Shown here: positions 1 through 22,208 of the stretch, piece by piece
Numbering within the stretch: position 1 is the stretch's first letter
Layout of the letters: the number at the start of each line of letters is the position of its first letter
Source: Hymenolepis diminuta
Taxonomy: Eukaryota > Platyhelminthes > Cestoda > Cyclophyllidea > Hymenolepididae
Assembly (NCBI GenBank): GCA_900708905.1
Contig: CAADRB010000012.1
Location: 2,374,364 to 2,438,363 of the forward strand
Direction of reading: 5' to 3'
Length of the DNA: 64,000 nt
Position numbers and translations under genes: made by a program
Notes under the pieces: model-generated
Told to the model about the DNA's origin: nothing
The model's database searches: none
The model's input: only the letters and a program-made list of their open reading frames with translations

Positions 1-862
1 ATGTTACACGTCGATATACACTTCTTAATTGTTGTTCCACTGTAGTTAATATAACAAAACATAATAAAACTAACAAGGGTTATATTTATGATTACGGGCA
101 ATTATTTGTTTTAGACAGATGTGCTTATATGTTCTTCATTATTTTTCGACAAACTGACGATTGGTAGCTTTTGGACAGTTATAATTGGTTGATGCTTTAC
201 GTAAACATATCCGAGCGTCCGATGCTTAGGATTAAAACATACATCTGATTAAATTAAACAATTTAAAACAAATTAATATTCCCCTTAACCGAAGCAAAAA
301 TGATTTTCGATTATAAATATAAAATGACAAGAGTAATTTTAATTCCATTTCTGTGTGATTTTAAAATTCATTATTTTCCATATGACATATTTAACCAATC
401 CTATTCTTAATGAACACAAAAGAGAAATGCCTAAAGGTTAATTACAATCATATTAAAATGTCAAGCTATTTTAATTTGTAACAATCTAACGGAAAAGTGT
501 TGATTTTCGGACAATGGATGTAATTTCTTATTCTTGTGAAATAGTTCGCATAAACAGAATTATTAATTAAATGAATTATAATACAAATGTAATTTAAGAT
601 ATGTTTAAATAATTCAATATTTAATTTCCCACATTATTTTGATTTATAAGTATATATATTGTTGAAATTTTTATACTATTGTTTGTTATTTTATCGTATA
701 AATGTGGTGTCCCCGCAATTCTTAAAATTTTTCATGTTCATGATAATTTCGACATTTAACTGGATTAAATTATAGGATCCTCAATTCTCTGTATAGTTTC
801 ATACGTCACATTGTGTCAAATTTTCATCTGGAATATAATTTTTATAACTTAAAGTTGCCTCA
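1..862. other. Upstream flank of the Gaq gene
   Basis: AT-rich sequence before the Gaq start codon. I see no ORF of substance, RNA gene or clear TATA/CCAAT arrangement. The 5' untranslated region of the Gaq transcript must lie partly here or be added by splicing, but I cannot place its start. Confidence 0.5.
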
Positions 863-11093
<10,231 letters not shown>

Positions 11094-11109
11094 TCCTTTC
11101 CACTCTCCA

Positions 11110-11115
11110 AATAAA
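11110..11115 (+). terminator. Poly(A) signal of Gaq
   Basis: AATAAA lies 17 nt after the Gaq stop codon. A second AATAAA at 11224-11229 is an alternative for a longer 3' UTR. Which one is used cannot be told from sequence. Confidence 0.55.
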
Positions 11116-11229
11116 GTCTCCATTTCTCCACTCCGCCATATAAAGACGTGTGAAATTACTCTCTGTCTCTCATTCTCTTTTTTCCTCTACGCGATCTGTA
11201 CAATCAATCTCAAGACGACAATCAATAAA

Positions 11230-11878
11230 TCGACGGGCGTGTGGTTCTCTCACGCGCTCACTTTACCCCCTTCCCTCACCGTAATCACATCTTTCCAAGA
11301 TCAATCTCTCGCCTCTTGGATGTGATTTACTGTCCGCCAAGCAACCACACACAATACACACTAAACCTCCAAATCCCCTCCTCTACTTGTGTTTATTTTC
11401 TCTTCTTTCTGGCGTCTTTTTCTCTTATCTTTTATTCTCTCTGTCTCCTTTTAATTTGAAAGTTTTTCTCTTTTCTTTACTTTTCGTGTGATCCCGGCTC
11501 CCCAATTGAATTGCGCGTTAGACAACACACAACACACCGTATCCAAAATATCGAAAGCGAATTGATCTCTGTCTAAACGTGTACGCAAGTCGTCTGACCT
11601 TCTCCCTTTTCTCTTTCTCTTTTGCTGATGATGGAAAAGCTACACTAACGCTGTCTGATGATGTTTGGTGGTGATTATGTGTCTGTTGATGATGATAACG
11701 TGTTGAGGATGACAGTTTAGGTGGCAATATCATGTAATAAATTTGCTACTGTGAGATGGGTCTTCCTTCTTAGCTGACGACTTCTCAGTTATTGAGAAAT
11801 CTGCATTTTATCCCCCTTTTAATCAGAAATAACAAATGACTCCCAAATCCAGATATAAAAATGTTTTCTAATGCTCCT
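11230..11878. other. Gaq 3' flank, pyrimidine-rich then GATGATG-rich
   Basis: CT-rich tracts occupy about 11240-11480, followed by a stretch with repeated GATGATG and TGATGATGATAA motifs near 11625-11705. No credible gene. It may be extended 3' UTR or plain intergenic DNA. Confidence 0.4.
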
Positions 11879-11998
11879 CTTAGAGGGGTGGTATCATGAA
11901 GCCTCTCCATTGAGAAACTCGAGTTCTGCCACCCTCTGTGTGAGCTTAAATTAATTGGCGTCGTTGGCCAAATCGCTCAATGGGCATGACTTTGCAGA
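11879..11998 (+). repeat. Dispersed SINE-like repeat, copy 1
   Basis: Resembles the segment at 31178-31300. Shared blocks include GAGTTCTGCCACC (identical over 13 nt), GTTGGC followed by an ATTAGGCATG / AATGGGCATG block, and CTTTGCAG. Copy 2 keeps a tRNA box-A-like TAGCGTAATGG. I infer an old tRNA-derived short repeat family; homology of the copies is the observation, the SINE origin the guess. Confidence 0.4.
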
Positions 11999-12800
11999 TG
12001 ATCACATTAATCATTGCTCCATTGGTTTACAGAAGTAACTAACAAGGTCTCCTGTTCTCCTCATAAATCACTCTGGATGGCCTCACTTTCGGTTTCAAAT
12101 CGGCAATGGTGATGGACCTGAATTCTAGGCGTATTTGAAATCGAATTCGTTCTTTCAATTATAATTTAGGTTTGGTTGGTGTCGGACTTTGCTTTATTGT
12201 GTGTCGTATCAGTGACTTCTCTATTTTATTTATTGATCAATAACTTCATAAATGAGATCTCGAGGTCTTAATCCCAGATAACGAACGCTTTTCTGGTTAT
12301 CGAACCACATTCTGAGTGAGATAGTTCGGCTGGATTAGGGCTTTTGCTTATTTAAACACATCAAATCCCTGAGCTGAAATTCCATCTTTTCTAATAATAA
12401 TTCCATTTTTGCTAATGGTGTAAACGATTGTAGGGATTTCGAATGAATTTGCGTATAAGGTAATTTGGATCAGAAAGAATCAATTTCTGTTTATTTGGTT
12501 AATTAGTGCGTATATTCATCTTAAACCAAATGAAAAATGTCAGGCGCCAGAATCAGTTCAAATTCCGGCCTTTACTATTTGTACAAATTGCCTAGGTATT
12601 CGAATTCATCTAACAGATTATTTTCGTCTAAATTTCGTAAGTTTGGGTAAGAGCCTCGACTGGGAACTCTATATAATTTATAAAATTAAGGTGGAGATTA
12701 CAGCGACAAAAAATCCTAATTAGCTGCGAATTCTATCCTCTAAACTGATAGTCATAGTCGTAGAATCGGCATCTCTACACCCAGTTAGGCTGTGTATGTG
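11999..12800. other. Intergenic, nothing recognised
   Basis: AT-rich, no ORF or RNA gene that I can support on either strand. Confidence 0.4.
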
Positions 12801-12807
12801 TATTAGA

Positions 12808-12948
12808 TTAGCAGAAAGTAGCATTAGAAGTAGCAGCAGTAAAGGAGGGACGATTATGATGATGATAATGCTGCTGCTGACGCTTTAAGCGCGCGCAACG
12901 CTTGTAGCACTGCGAATAGCTGCACGCGCGCCACCACCGCCGCACCAT
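12808..12948 (-). CDS. Candidate small Arg/Cys/His-rich protein (46 aa)
   Basis: On the minus strand an ATG at 12948 opens a 46-codon frame ending at TAA. The product begins MVRRWWRAC, has five Cys, many Arg, a QQQHYHHH stretch, and ends in FC. It sits exactly in the most CpG-rich DNA of the window, so its composition may only reflect GC-rich sequence. I do not recognise a family. A small basic Cys-containing protein could be protamine-like, but nothing beyond composition supports that; a chance ORF in a promoter island is equally possible. Confidence 0.2.
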   Translation of the reverse strand: MVRRWWRACSYSQCYKRCARLKRQQQHYHHHNRPSFTAATSNATFC

Positions 12949-13150
12949 AACGTATCGATCGCCTCTCTTGGCCAGCTGTCCAGTTTACGCACGCTCAATC
13001 GCCATTGGCTCCTCAGGTCTCACGTATATGCGCGTACGGCTATTCGCGTGTTAATGCGCGAACTACTAAACTGGGATTTGTGTGGTGCTTTGGGCCTGTG
13101 TGTGACTTGGGCTTTAGACGCTCCCTTAGTGAATTCGGACAACTTGGGTT
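12855..13150. promoter_or_regulatory. CpG-rich island
   Basis: Contains runs such as GCGCGCAACG, GCACGCGCGCC, GCCGCCGCACC read across both strands, TATGCGCGTACGG and AATGCGCGAAC, in a genome background that is otherwise AT-rich and CpG-poor. A reverse CCAAT box occurs near 12992-13001 (GCCATTGGCT). It has the look of a promoter or unmethylated regulatory element; no adjoining gene is identified. Confidence 0.35.
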
Positions 13151-13159
13151 GGGATTAAG

Positions 13160-14880
13160 GATCCATAGATATTCAAACTTAGGTACTCCTAAAATCAACT
13201 TAAATTTGAGATTAAATGATTTTCCAATAAGTCTTGTTGGGATTTTACACGGTGCTTAGCTTTTAAGGTAAATAAAAGTCGGGATTAAATAGGAGGAGAA
13301 GTAATCCAAAAGATAAAAATTTCGGACTGATTGCTTGGGCAGTTATTTGGTTAACTGGATGAAAATACTGCAGTTATTGTTCTGCTAAAATATTGCTTTT
13401 TTCAACTTTAGGTATTCTGATTTCATATGGAAATAAATATGGGTTTTGTTTCACTTGCGATTATTGATAAAATGGGGTCAATATTACTGTTAAGATAAAC
13501 CATACACATAATGGCAAAATAGGTAATAAATACCTTATCGAAAAGTTAATTGGTAAAATTAAGCTGAAAATTACAAATTCGTGTTGATGTGTTTCTATTG
13601 TTAGCATTATTTTTTAAAGTTTGAAGCCCCAATCGAAGATAAAAACAGATAAATAAGTGGGTTTATTTAAATTTGGCGAGTGACGTATTCGCTACATAAC
13701 CCATATGACTAATCCTGGGCTGTGGCTAATGCCTGAAGCGTGTATGCGATGGCAACAACCTGAGTGGCCAATTCGCTCGCGTCCTTGATTCGCTTGTTAA
13801 TCCCCGATTGACCTTAAAGCCAGGCCCACTTCGGCACTCGCACAATCTTCACTTTTGCTTTTACTATCCCTTTTAAAGCGGAATTCAATTATCTGACATT
13901 TAAGATTAGTCACTCTTTTTCTTCATACCTAGTTGAATATTATATGAGAACCTTGCCAATTCAGTTATAACACAAATATGAACGTGCGATCTGCATATTG
14001 TTGTTTTTAAGTTTGGTTTAGAACTCTGCCAAGCTTTCCCTACTTTATTTGAGCTAATCTTTTCCCAAATGGGTACACAAACACTTAGTGTTTGTCAATA
14101 TTACGAAATAATGGTTAACTCTAGGCCAAATTATACTATCGATTCTAAATTATAACTTCTACTGCTAAAATTTAAGTAACGTTAATTTATAATATTTACT
14201 TTAGATGGGTGGCGATATATGTGCCATCTGATTTAAAATCCTAAAAGTTTCTATTTATCCGAACTGACAGAGTGTCTTCCGAAGGATATCTAGGATAGAC
14301 ATACCAATAACTCAAAAAAGAATTTCATTGATGACACTGGTACCTTAGAAAAAAAATGAGCCATTTGTAATAAACGAGAACTAAGTGATGAATCTACTTT
14401 GGTGCGAAAGGAGATCAGTAGAAGTAGGCAGCAGGAGTCTTGCTTAATTTAACTTTTGGATTCATTAGGTTTGTTCACCTTCTACTTAATGTGTATAGTT
14501 AATTGTACCGTAGGCTTAAGCTTAAACGCTAGGATCTGAGCCATAGGTTCCAGAATGAGTTAACATCTATATTTTCTGATCTTATTGGATAGATGGCTAA
14601 ATTAAGATGCAGGTCAAGTAATCTCTCCCTTTCAGAATGACTACTTTCAAAAACGGTATCAAATTAATATGTCTCTAGATTCAAATGTATATTTCACCGA
14701 AAATTTCTGACGTTCGGATTGCAGTAAATATTGCTGAAATTTATTTGGATATTAGGGAAGTAAATCAAAACGAAATCTCATAGAAAATCGAGTTATTTAA
14801 TGGTCAATAGAGAGTGAAGCAAATTCGGAAATATCTCTTTCTAGGCTAATAAATTGGTATTTCCCATTTATATTATTTAT
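13160..14880. other. Intergenic, nothing recognised
   Basis: AT-rich sequence. A segment at 13733-13850 is richer in GC and has a block GTGGCCAATTCGCTCGCG slightly like part of the repeat at 11879, too short to call. Confidence 0.35.
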
Positions 14881-14957
14881 ACACTTTCAATGGATCCAGC
14901 TGTTTAACAGCAGCATCGTCTGCAACCACCTGGGAAAATGAAAAAATTAATATCATG

Positions 14958-15146
14958 CTAATAAAAACAGAAAAAAATATTAATAAATTTTAGGCAAAAA
15001 GTTCGTATTTTTTCAGTTTGAAAACAGCGGTTTCTGCAACAGTATTTGTATCCATCCCATCCGTTGCTACAGCTTCTACAACCCCAACTACTGTTGCCAC
15101 AGCCTCTGCAGCCACCACATCCACAACCTCCGCAACATCTATCCAT
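14958..15146 (-). CDS. Small Cys/Gly-rich protein
   Basis: An ATG at 15146 on the minus strand opens a 62-aa frame beginning MDRCCGGCGCGGCRGCG, with about fourteen Cys in the first 42 residues. The last 18 residues (from EKIRTFC) look like read-through into non-coding DNA. Just downstream, a good acceptor (CCCAG at about 14930) precedes a possible second exon reading GCRRCCC then TAA at 14904-14906, in the same phase as exon 2 of the related copy at 20127, but no GT donor sits at the matching place, where the copy has GTGAGT. So either the donor was lost or the intron is not used. A TATA-like TATATG lies 74 nt upstream of the ATG. Function unknown: a disulphide cross-linked structural protein or metal binder are guesses from composition. 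Confidence 0.5.
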   Translation of the reverse strand: MDRCCGGCGCGGCRGCGNSSWGCRSCSNGWDGYKYCCRNRCFQTEKIRTFCLKFINIFFCFY

Positions 15147-15214
15147 TTCGTTGGGGATTTAGCTTGAAATTTTCACTTTCACTCTCTTGATTTACTTTAC
15201 CTAATCATCTCCCT

Positions 15215-15220
15215 CATATA
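15215..15220 (-). promoter_or_regulatory. TATA-like box of the Cys/Gly-rich gene
   Basis: Reads TATATG on the minus strand, starting 74 nt before the ATG at 15146. The related copy at 20127 has TATATAAA starting 72 nt before its ATG, and both leaders contain TTTCAAGC. The equal spacing is the main support. Confidence 0.4.
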
Positions 15221-15229
15221 CCCTTAAAA

Positions 15230-18200
15230 TGCGAAATCAATTGGAGTGAATTTCCATAACTTTCTGCAATTTACCATGGCCATCTCCTTAAGTGATTGGT
15301 TATTTGAATGTTTTTTCTTAACGTCAGTCAATGAGATCGGTTAACTATTTATTCGCTGAGTATTAATAGGCACTAAAATATTTTCAATAATTGGAATTAT
15401 ACACCCGTGGCTCAAATAGAAGAATATATGTTAATTAATAATTAAGCCGTAAATTGATATTATGGAAATAAAGTATTTTGATACCCTGAACGGAATCCAT
15501 AAAATTATTTTTATGCTCATAACTTACCGTAACTTCGTATACATGCACTATTATTGGTTATAAAGGTAACCCATTAACTCTAGAATTCATATCTGAGCTC
15601 TGATAATTAAGCCATTTGGTTAGTTACAGGTCCTCTTCTGTCTAATTTATGCTGGATCTGAGAAACAAACTGTAGCGTTTTAGTGCGAGTTTCAGTCTAT
15701 CTACCCCAGTGCATATTCAACTCAAAGGTGTCTCTCTTCTTTCCCTTTCCCCTCCTGTGTCTAATGTTTATTTATTGCGCTTACCACATCCAGACCCTTT
15801 GACCTTGTGCATTCATGTGCTTGTTTCCTTTTCCATGACCCTATTTGTTGAGTCCCTTCCTCTCTCCCTTCCTTACCCTAGCAGCGTTTGTCCATCGATC
15901 GCACTTTAGCCATTACCTCTGCGTCTTGAAGAACAGGACTCGTAATCTTGGTATGTTTAACGTGATGCGCATCGTAGCATGTAAAATCTTGTCGCTAGAA
16001 TTAAGACCTGTCTCTGCCTCACAGCTGTTAATTACTTAATAAGGGGCTTAGGATATAGTAGTAATCATAGTCTACCTCAATAAACACCTAGCATTATTGC
16101 CAAGATCATATCAGTGACTTCTTTCTAGTATGTACTGAGGGTAATCATCGACAAAGTCGAATACAAAACTCTGAATGTCATAGTCTGAAGGATAATGAAT
16201 ATTGAATGAGGCGTTTGTTCAACAAAATCCATTAGTTTATTTCATTTTTCAGTCCACTAATGACTAAAAGCTGTTTTTTGGCTTTTCATAATTTCCTTCT
16301 CTGAGTTTGCATGCGATATGTAAGTCGTCAACTTCATTATAGATTGGTTATTGTTGATTTCTTCATTTAACCATCAGTTAAATACATGAGGAAATGTTTA
16401 AGAAACTCAATTAGTGGATTATGACTATTTTCTTTTAACAGTTACTGAGGAGTTACCCAGATAATTTCATAGTTGCCATCTTACAAGTCTCTAACTGAAT
16501 CGCAAGGACACAGGGAGTTGGATACTATGGAAGATCATTAATAGCAAATTACTGATAGTTAAACTTTCCAATTTTCAAATGTTGCTTAACTAAGTGATGG
16601 AGGTGCTATCAGTTAATTGGAGGTTAGCATGAGCTAAATTATTGACGTACGTGGTCTATATGGTACCCAGGCAATTCTTCTTTCATAAAAATGACATCTA
16701 TGATAAATAATAGTAACAAAGTGTCATCTTTCAAGAGTACTTAGTCTTCATGTAAAAATTTGAATATGAAGTTCAACTTTCTCTTTAGCGACAAATAATT
16801 TAAAAGGTTCATTTATTAATAGGTCGCATTAAGAACAGAAAATGATGGAAAAAAGAATGTGTAACTTTCCTGTTCTTATACCTTAATAGAAGAGCCCATC
16901 GAAACTCAATGATTTCCTTTCGTGCATTTCAATATTCTCCACTTCGGAGTTGATTTCATTTCCCTCTGAAGGCCATAGTCATAAGAGCATTTGTTGGAAT
17001 ATACGAGCATTTTTTCTTTTTTCTTTTGTATTCTGTAGATCGGCCTTGAATTCGGAAGGATTGTAAGAAAACTTCTGATTGCAAAACCCAGAAGATTGGA
17101 TGCATGGTCCATCTCTTCTTTACAAACTAGTTATATCCACCAAGAGTTTTCTTTACGCTAACAGAGTTCACTGGCTTTTGAGTAACAGTTAGCAATGGTT
17201 TTTCCCAAATTATCATTTTTTACACTTTAAGCTTGAACATCCAATTTCGCATATCGAAAATTGCATGTACACTTAGAATAAGTAGTTATTCTATTCACTG
17301 AATGAGCTCCATTAAATCGAGGAGTAACCAAATTTTCGCCTTCTTCATTTGACTCAAATTCCTGTTTTTAATATTTAGTAACTCCATTGCATTCTCTGCA
17401 AAATTCTAGCTGTGTTAATGCACTTTATCATGAGAAATAGTAAAATGTGTGAGGACTAACGCTAGATACTATATCATTTTAAGAACTGATTTAATGAGTA
17501 GAATTTCATTTGATATACGATAGTATGAATGCTCGAAGATGCAAACATGTGCTATCTAGCAATATCCCCATATCCTAAATAGTACTCATTTAATTAAGTA
17601 TTATGTTTAGGGTTCTTTTGTGGACATTGATTATGAATTGCTCAAAGTTAAATTGACGAATTAGCTTCCATTTTAATAAGTGCTAGGGGATACATTAATT
17701 ACTTATTTAATACTTCGGAGAGTTTCTCTCTAAAATACTCGAAAAATTTGAAAAAACTAAAATTTTATTAGGAATCCCTGAAAGTTTACATGACTGAACA
17801 TTTTCAAGTTAAATAAAACTTGTAATGTAAGGGAGTCGAAGTGGCCAGCATTTTGTTTCTAAATTAAGAAAAGAAACGGCAAATATTTATTTGATTTCAT
17901 CATTTTGTGAGAAGAATCATAAATGAATAAATTGTGAGGTCTAATCTCAAAGAACTTCGTTTTAAGGCGACGAAATATTACGCTTTTAATGACGTGTGAA
18001 TGTTCGTAGAAAAAAAATTATACATTTTACATTGTATTAAAAGTGGTTTCATATTCCCAATTTGCGGTTGTTTCAAATCTCACAAATTTTCACATGCGAT
18101 TTTATCGTTACCTATCCCCGATTCCGTTTCCAATCAGTCTTCTGAATGTTTTAAGAAGAAATCTAAGCCTTAATGATTACTTAACAAAATACAATGGGCA

Positions 18201-18310
18201 CTATTATTTCTCATTTGAACTGGGTAATGAACAGGAGGAAATTTCAAACTCTAAGGGCTCAATTCTACTTTCTGCTCTTCTAAGCGTAGGTACTTAAAAT
18301 CATACATTAT
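15230..18310. other. Intergenic, nothing recognised
   Basis: AT-rich. Short ORFs at 15709-15909, 15845-16039 and 16906-17112 lack family resemblance or supporting splice sites and are not called. Confidence 0.4.
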
Positions 18311-18311
18311 A

Positions 18312-18450
18312 TCCCCGATAGCACAATAGTTAAGATGCTCGTCTTCAAAGTTAGAGGTTGTGGATTCGATGTCTATCAGTGCACTTTCAGTGAATGGTAA
18401 GACTAACCACTGGATGTCAGATAGGCACAGAATTCAAGTTTCTAACCATA
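18312..18450 (+). repeat. tRNA-derived SINE-like relic
   Basis: The stretch has a box-A-like TAGCACAATAGTTAAG followed about 40 nt later by a box-B-like GTGGATTCGATGTC, the spacing of an internal Pol III promoter, and then a non-tRNA tail (CAGTGCACTTTCAGTGAATG onward). The arms no longer fold into a convincing tRNA. I read it as a decayed SINE head, not a working tRNA gene. Confidence 0.42.
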
Positions 18451-20054
18451 GAGGCTCCTTGATGTTGTCCACCTAACTAAAATTAACAGATGGGTGAGTG
18501 TTGGAATTGGATGTGAGAATAAAATTAATTTATGGAGTTTAGACTTTGTTGGTAGGCCTTATTCAGGTGATCAGATACACGAAAGCAATAGCAAAAATAA
18601 ATATTTAACAAATTAAGATATTAAAAAAAACAATTTACTTTAATTAAAACACTTCGAGTGAAAAAATAATCTTAAGTGTTCCTAGAAACAGTCAATATTC
18701 GAAAACGGTGAATGGTTTGAAACATTAGGAAACTATAGATGATAATTAGGGCCTAAATCCGTTTTTGGTAAAATGCCATGATGAATACTTGAGAGTTAAA
18801 ATAGAAGATCTCTGACATAAATCGGTTTGGCCTTGACGGGAAATGGTAGTCCAAATTCTATGAATCATTTTTGACTAGCAATAACTCACAGTTTTTCTGC
18901 ACCGCTCGTGCAAATGTAGGATTTCTCTTTCTTAATCGACGGGAAACACGTAACCGCCCTATTAATTGTAAAATGGATAGTATTTAAGAATGATATATAT
19001 TGACCAAGAGCGGCATCAGGTGAAAAATATTCCTGCAACTTCTTTACAATCAGTCCAATTCGATTTCTGGATCCGGTGTACAAGCGAAAAAATATAGTAA
19101 ATGAACTTAATATTAAATGCATTGGTTACCAAGTACACTAGCATGTACATTTTGTGCGTTTACTTTTATGAGATCATGTTGGAGATTTTCAGTAACAGCT
19201 GGCAGTATAAGCACCTGCTCTAAGAGAAGATAAAGGTGCTGACATAATGATCCATAGAAAGTCAACTAATTTATTGATTCGTTGTTATAAAAGATTAAGA
19301 GTTCTTTAATGACATTCTAACCGACGCAGATGATGATCCAACTGATATAAACGTACTTAAATATAAATAATACTGATGTATTACTGTTGGAAAAGAAGAA
19401 TTACTAAGTTGTTAACTAAAATTTGCCTTCAAACCGCCCAAAAAGCCTTAAATGGCACCTGGAAATATATTTTAATCTAAAAAACAATGTTAAGTCCGTT
19501 GACCTAATTTTGTAAAAAAACCTGATTTGCACGGTTAAATGAAGCGAGTCTATATTACCTCCTTCAAATATTTGACAGACGTTACCTTTTCAGCTGCAAT
19601 TTCTGTGTGATGCAATCAATTTCACTAACAAAAAGAGCCAGGGCATAAATGAACGGGAAAATAAAAGTTTCGTAATCGGATTGACAATAAGTTAACGTCT
19701 TTTCCTCAAAAACGAGTGCTGAAAATACTTTCTTTTAACGGATTTTAAAATTGTCAACGTGGAACTTTCAAAAGTTGAGGGCCTATCAATCGTTTTCCTC
19801 CCTCTATTTACAATCGCAATTTTCACTATCACACTAAGATGAGATGGGATGGAGGTTTTTTTCTGTAGAGTATATGATTATTAGTTAGGCCATGCCATGC
19901 TCGATTTTAATGAATTCAATTGTGATAATTTGCATTTCTGTAATTCAAATTGATGGAAATAGTTTAGAATTGATGTGAAAGAGCCATATAAATTTAGAAC
20001 TAGCGTTCAATCACACATTACGATTTGCCAAACAAAAAGTGCTCGTATTGAGGA
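18451..20054. other. Intergenic, nothing recognised
   Basis: AT-rich, with no supportable gene. The minus ORF at 18886-19122 shows no family features. Confidence 0.35.
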
Positions 20055-20062
20055 TATATAAA
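20055..20062 (+). promoter_or_regulatory. TATA box
   Basis: TATATAAA starts 72 nt before the ATG of the broken Cys/Gly-rich gene. The leader in between contains TTTCAAGC, shared with the leader of the copy at 15146. Confidence 0.5.
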
Positions 20063-20126
20063 GATTACAGCCGGTAGAGTTTAATCAGAACGTTTCAAGC
20101 AAGAAAATAAAAAAATCAATAACAAA

Positions 20127-20420
20127 ATGGGTTGGGGGTTGTGAACGCGGATGTGGCGATTGCGGCTCTAGATGAGGAGGTTGATGCAGGGGATACGGTT
20201 GCGGCGGATGTGGAAGTAACAATTGCTGCCCCAGTTATTGCAAAACCTACCGTGAGTTAGGTTTTAAATTAAAACCTCAACATTCTTCTAAATTATTGTG
20301 GTGAAATTACTTAAATATTAAATATTAATAAATAAACTGCTTTTAGTTCAAGGTCGACGAAACTGCTGTAATAACTGGTGGTGTAAACAAAATTTCCATT
20401 GCGATATTTCGTTTTTATGA
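20127..20420 (+). pseudogene. Broken Cys/Gly-rich small protein gene
   Basis: The ATG at 20127 is followed by MGWGL and a stop, but one base away a second frame reads CERGCGDCGSR, stop, GG, stop, CRGYGCGGCGSNNCCPSYC up to a good donor (C|GTGAGT at 20252). After a 95-nt intron ending TTTTAG, exon 2 (20347-20420) continues in phase with RRNCCNNWWCKQNFHC and ends at TGA. Thus the copy has one frameshift and two in-frame TGA codons, both at places where Cys (TGT/TGC) would fit the pattern. It is the diverged relative of the gene at 14958-15146: same TATA spacing, shared leader motif, same intron phase, similar exon 2 start. A simple pseudogene is most likely; UGA recoding is a remote alternative. 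Confidence 0.5.
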
Positions 20421-20429
20421 TTTTCTGAT

Positions 20430-22139
20430 GGCCAACAAAGATCTGATTTACCAAAAACCGTTTTTGATTCATAATTTTGAAGTCAAATAACTAAGAAATA
20501 TGAATTTTTTTATATTAGGCACTTCACTGTTTAGCATCGGTTAAAAACTCTAACAAGTATATCATTTAATAGGTATATATTTTGCCAAAATTATACAATC
20601 ATTATATAAATTTATGATAATGTTGAATCGGATTAATTTGAACATGAGAAACTTATGAAGTTGAATAGAAATTTTAAGATTAATTTCACATAATGCTATC
20701 AAATTCGTGTTTAGATGTATCTATTCAAGCTAGAATAGCTTTTCAGAGCAATTATGCATTGGATTATATACATGCATGAAAAAATAACAAATCAAAGTGG
20801 GTTTACTGTTTCAGATTAAGAAAAAGTTACGCCATTAAGAAAACTGTCAGCGGACCGTTCCGTAGCAAAGAAACAAGTCAAGGAGTTGCCACCACCATTT
20901 ATTCTAAACTTATGCGTTTAAAAAAAAATTTTGATGGAAGTACTATATAATAAAAGAAAATAAAACTGCTTTGTGAGATAAATAACTGCGAAATTGCGAA
21001 TGAATCCAAACTTGGACGTATATACAAAACAAACCTGCTTGTTACAAGTCTTCAGTGCTGAAATCTGATCAATCGTAACTTTATCAGATAGTTCAAGTCC
21101 CGAGAATTTTAGATGTAGGGAGGCATGAAACATTACGCAAAATCAAACCTATGAAGTTTGTTCTTTTCAGGTCGAAAATTGCCGTTCTATTCCTTCTAAA
21201 AGTCTTTTGAGAAGTGATCGACAGTAGTCTTTGATACGAAATCATAAATTGTTTCAGCATGATAATAAATCGCATAAGTAAGATTTTTTACTGTCAGAAA
21301 CATTCTAAGATATCAAAATTTTCAATATAAAATATAGTTATTAAATGACTTGCATACTTCAGATTTTATAATAGGTTTTATTTACCTCGATTTAAGTGTA
21401 AAGTAAACGATTTACTATCTTTAAATTCAGTCTTGTATATAGCCATCAACAAACAATGACACACGAATGTCCTTTTTCTCGTCTGTTTTTAGTCGCTGAA
21501 CGTTTGATGAACCGCTAGACTTTACGATTTTAAGTATTTTTGCTTGAATATAGAGTAATATTTGAAAGCACTACCAAGTACATTACTAATAATGCATAGA
21601 AAGTGTCATATCTTATTCAGGACATGCTGCGGTTGAGGCAAAGGTTATGACGATCTCTGTTCCTCTACTGTTGAAGCTTAGTAATTAACAATGAACATTT
21701 TAAAAGAACTCCTTATTACGTAATTGAACTTATCAATTTGATTAAAATGAATACAATTATTATTAAAGGTATTTAAATTGCTTAAGTCGTTTCAGAAATC
21801 TACCATCACAGTTAAAAATACTCAAATTTCATGTTGAAATTTATATATTTTTATATCTAAGAGAAGAAAATATACGAATTTACGATCTTAGAAATTTCTT
21901 CTTTATCACATCCTTTATCTACTGTTTATAACCAATCAACATAAGGGCGAAATTTGGGTTTTGTCTTAGATTTTTCGTATAATTTGTGTAAGTTTCTTTC
22001 CTGTACTTAAGCTACTTATTAGCCCCTTTTTTAGTCTTTTAATTTTTAAAGAACATACTGAATTCGTATGTGTAATTTCTGCTTCTTGTAACCTGAAGTG
22101 TTTGTATTTATTTTAATGATCATTAATTCAATATCCCTA
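20430..22139. other. Intergenic, nothing recognised
   Basis: AT-rich. The overlapping minus ORFs at 20918-21133 and 21093-21275 have no recognisable features. Confidence 0.4.
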
Positions 22140-22208
22140 TTCTTTCTGATTTTAGACATGTCTACCACCGCTTTTTTAGATAAATTGTAATATTTTTCTT
22201 CACAAATC
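22140..22208 (+). promoter_or_regulatory. ARPC2 leader: acceptor-like site and short upstream ORF
   Basis: A pyrimidine tract ending TGATTTTAG at 22155 precedes the ARPC2 ATG by 53 nt. It may be the acceptor of a 5' UTR intron or of spliced-leader trans-splicing. Between it and the start lies ATGTCTACC at 22158, opening a 10-codon upstream ORF that stops at TAA before the real ATG. If the leader is transcribed, this upstream ORF could damp translation. Confidence 0.35.

Noticed and set aside
18312..18385. Possible functional tRNA gene
   Set aside because: Box A/B-like motifs are present but the acceptor and anticodon stems do not pair.
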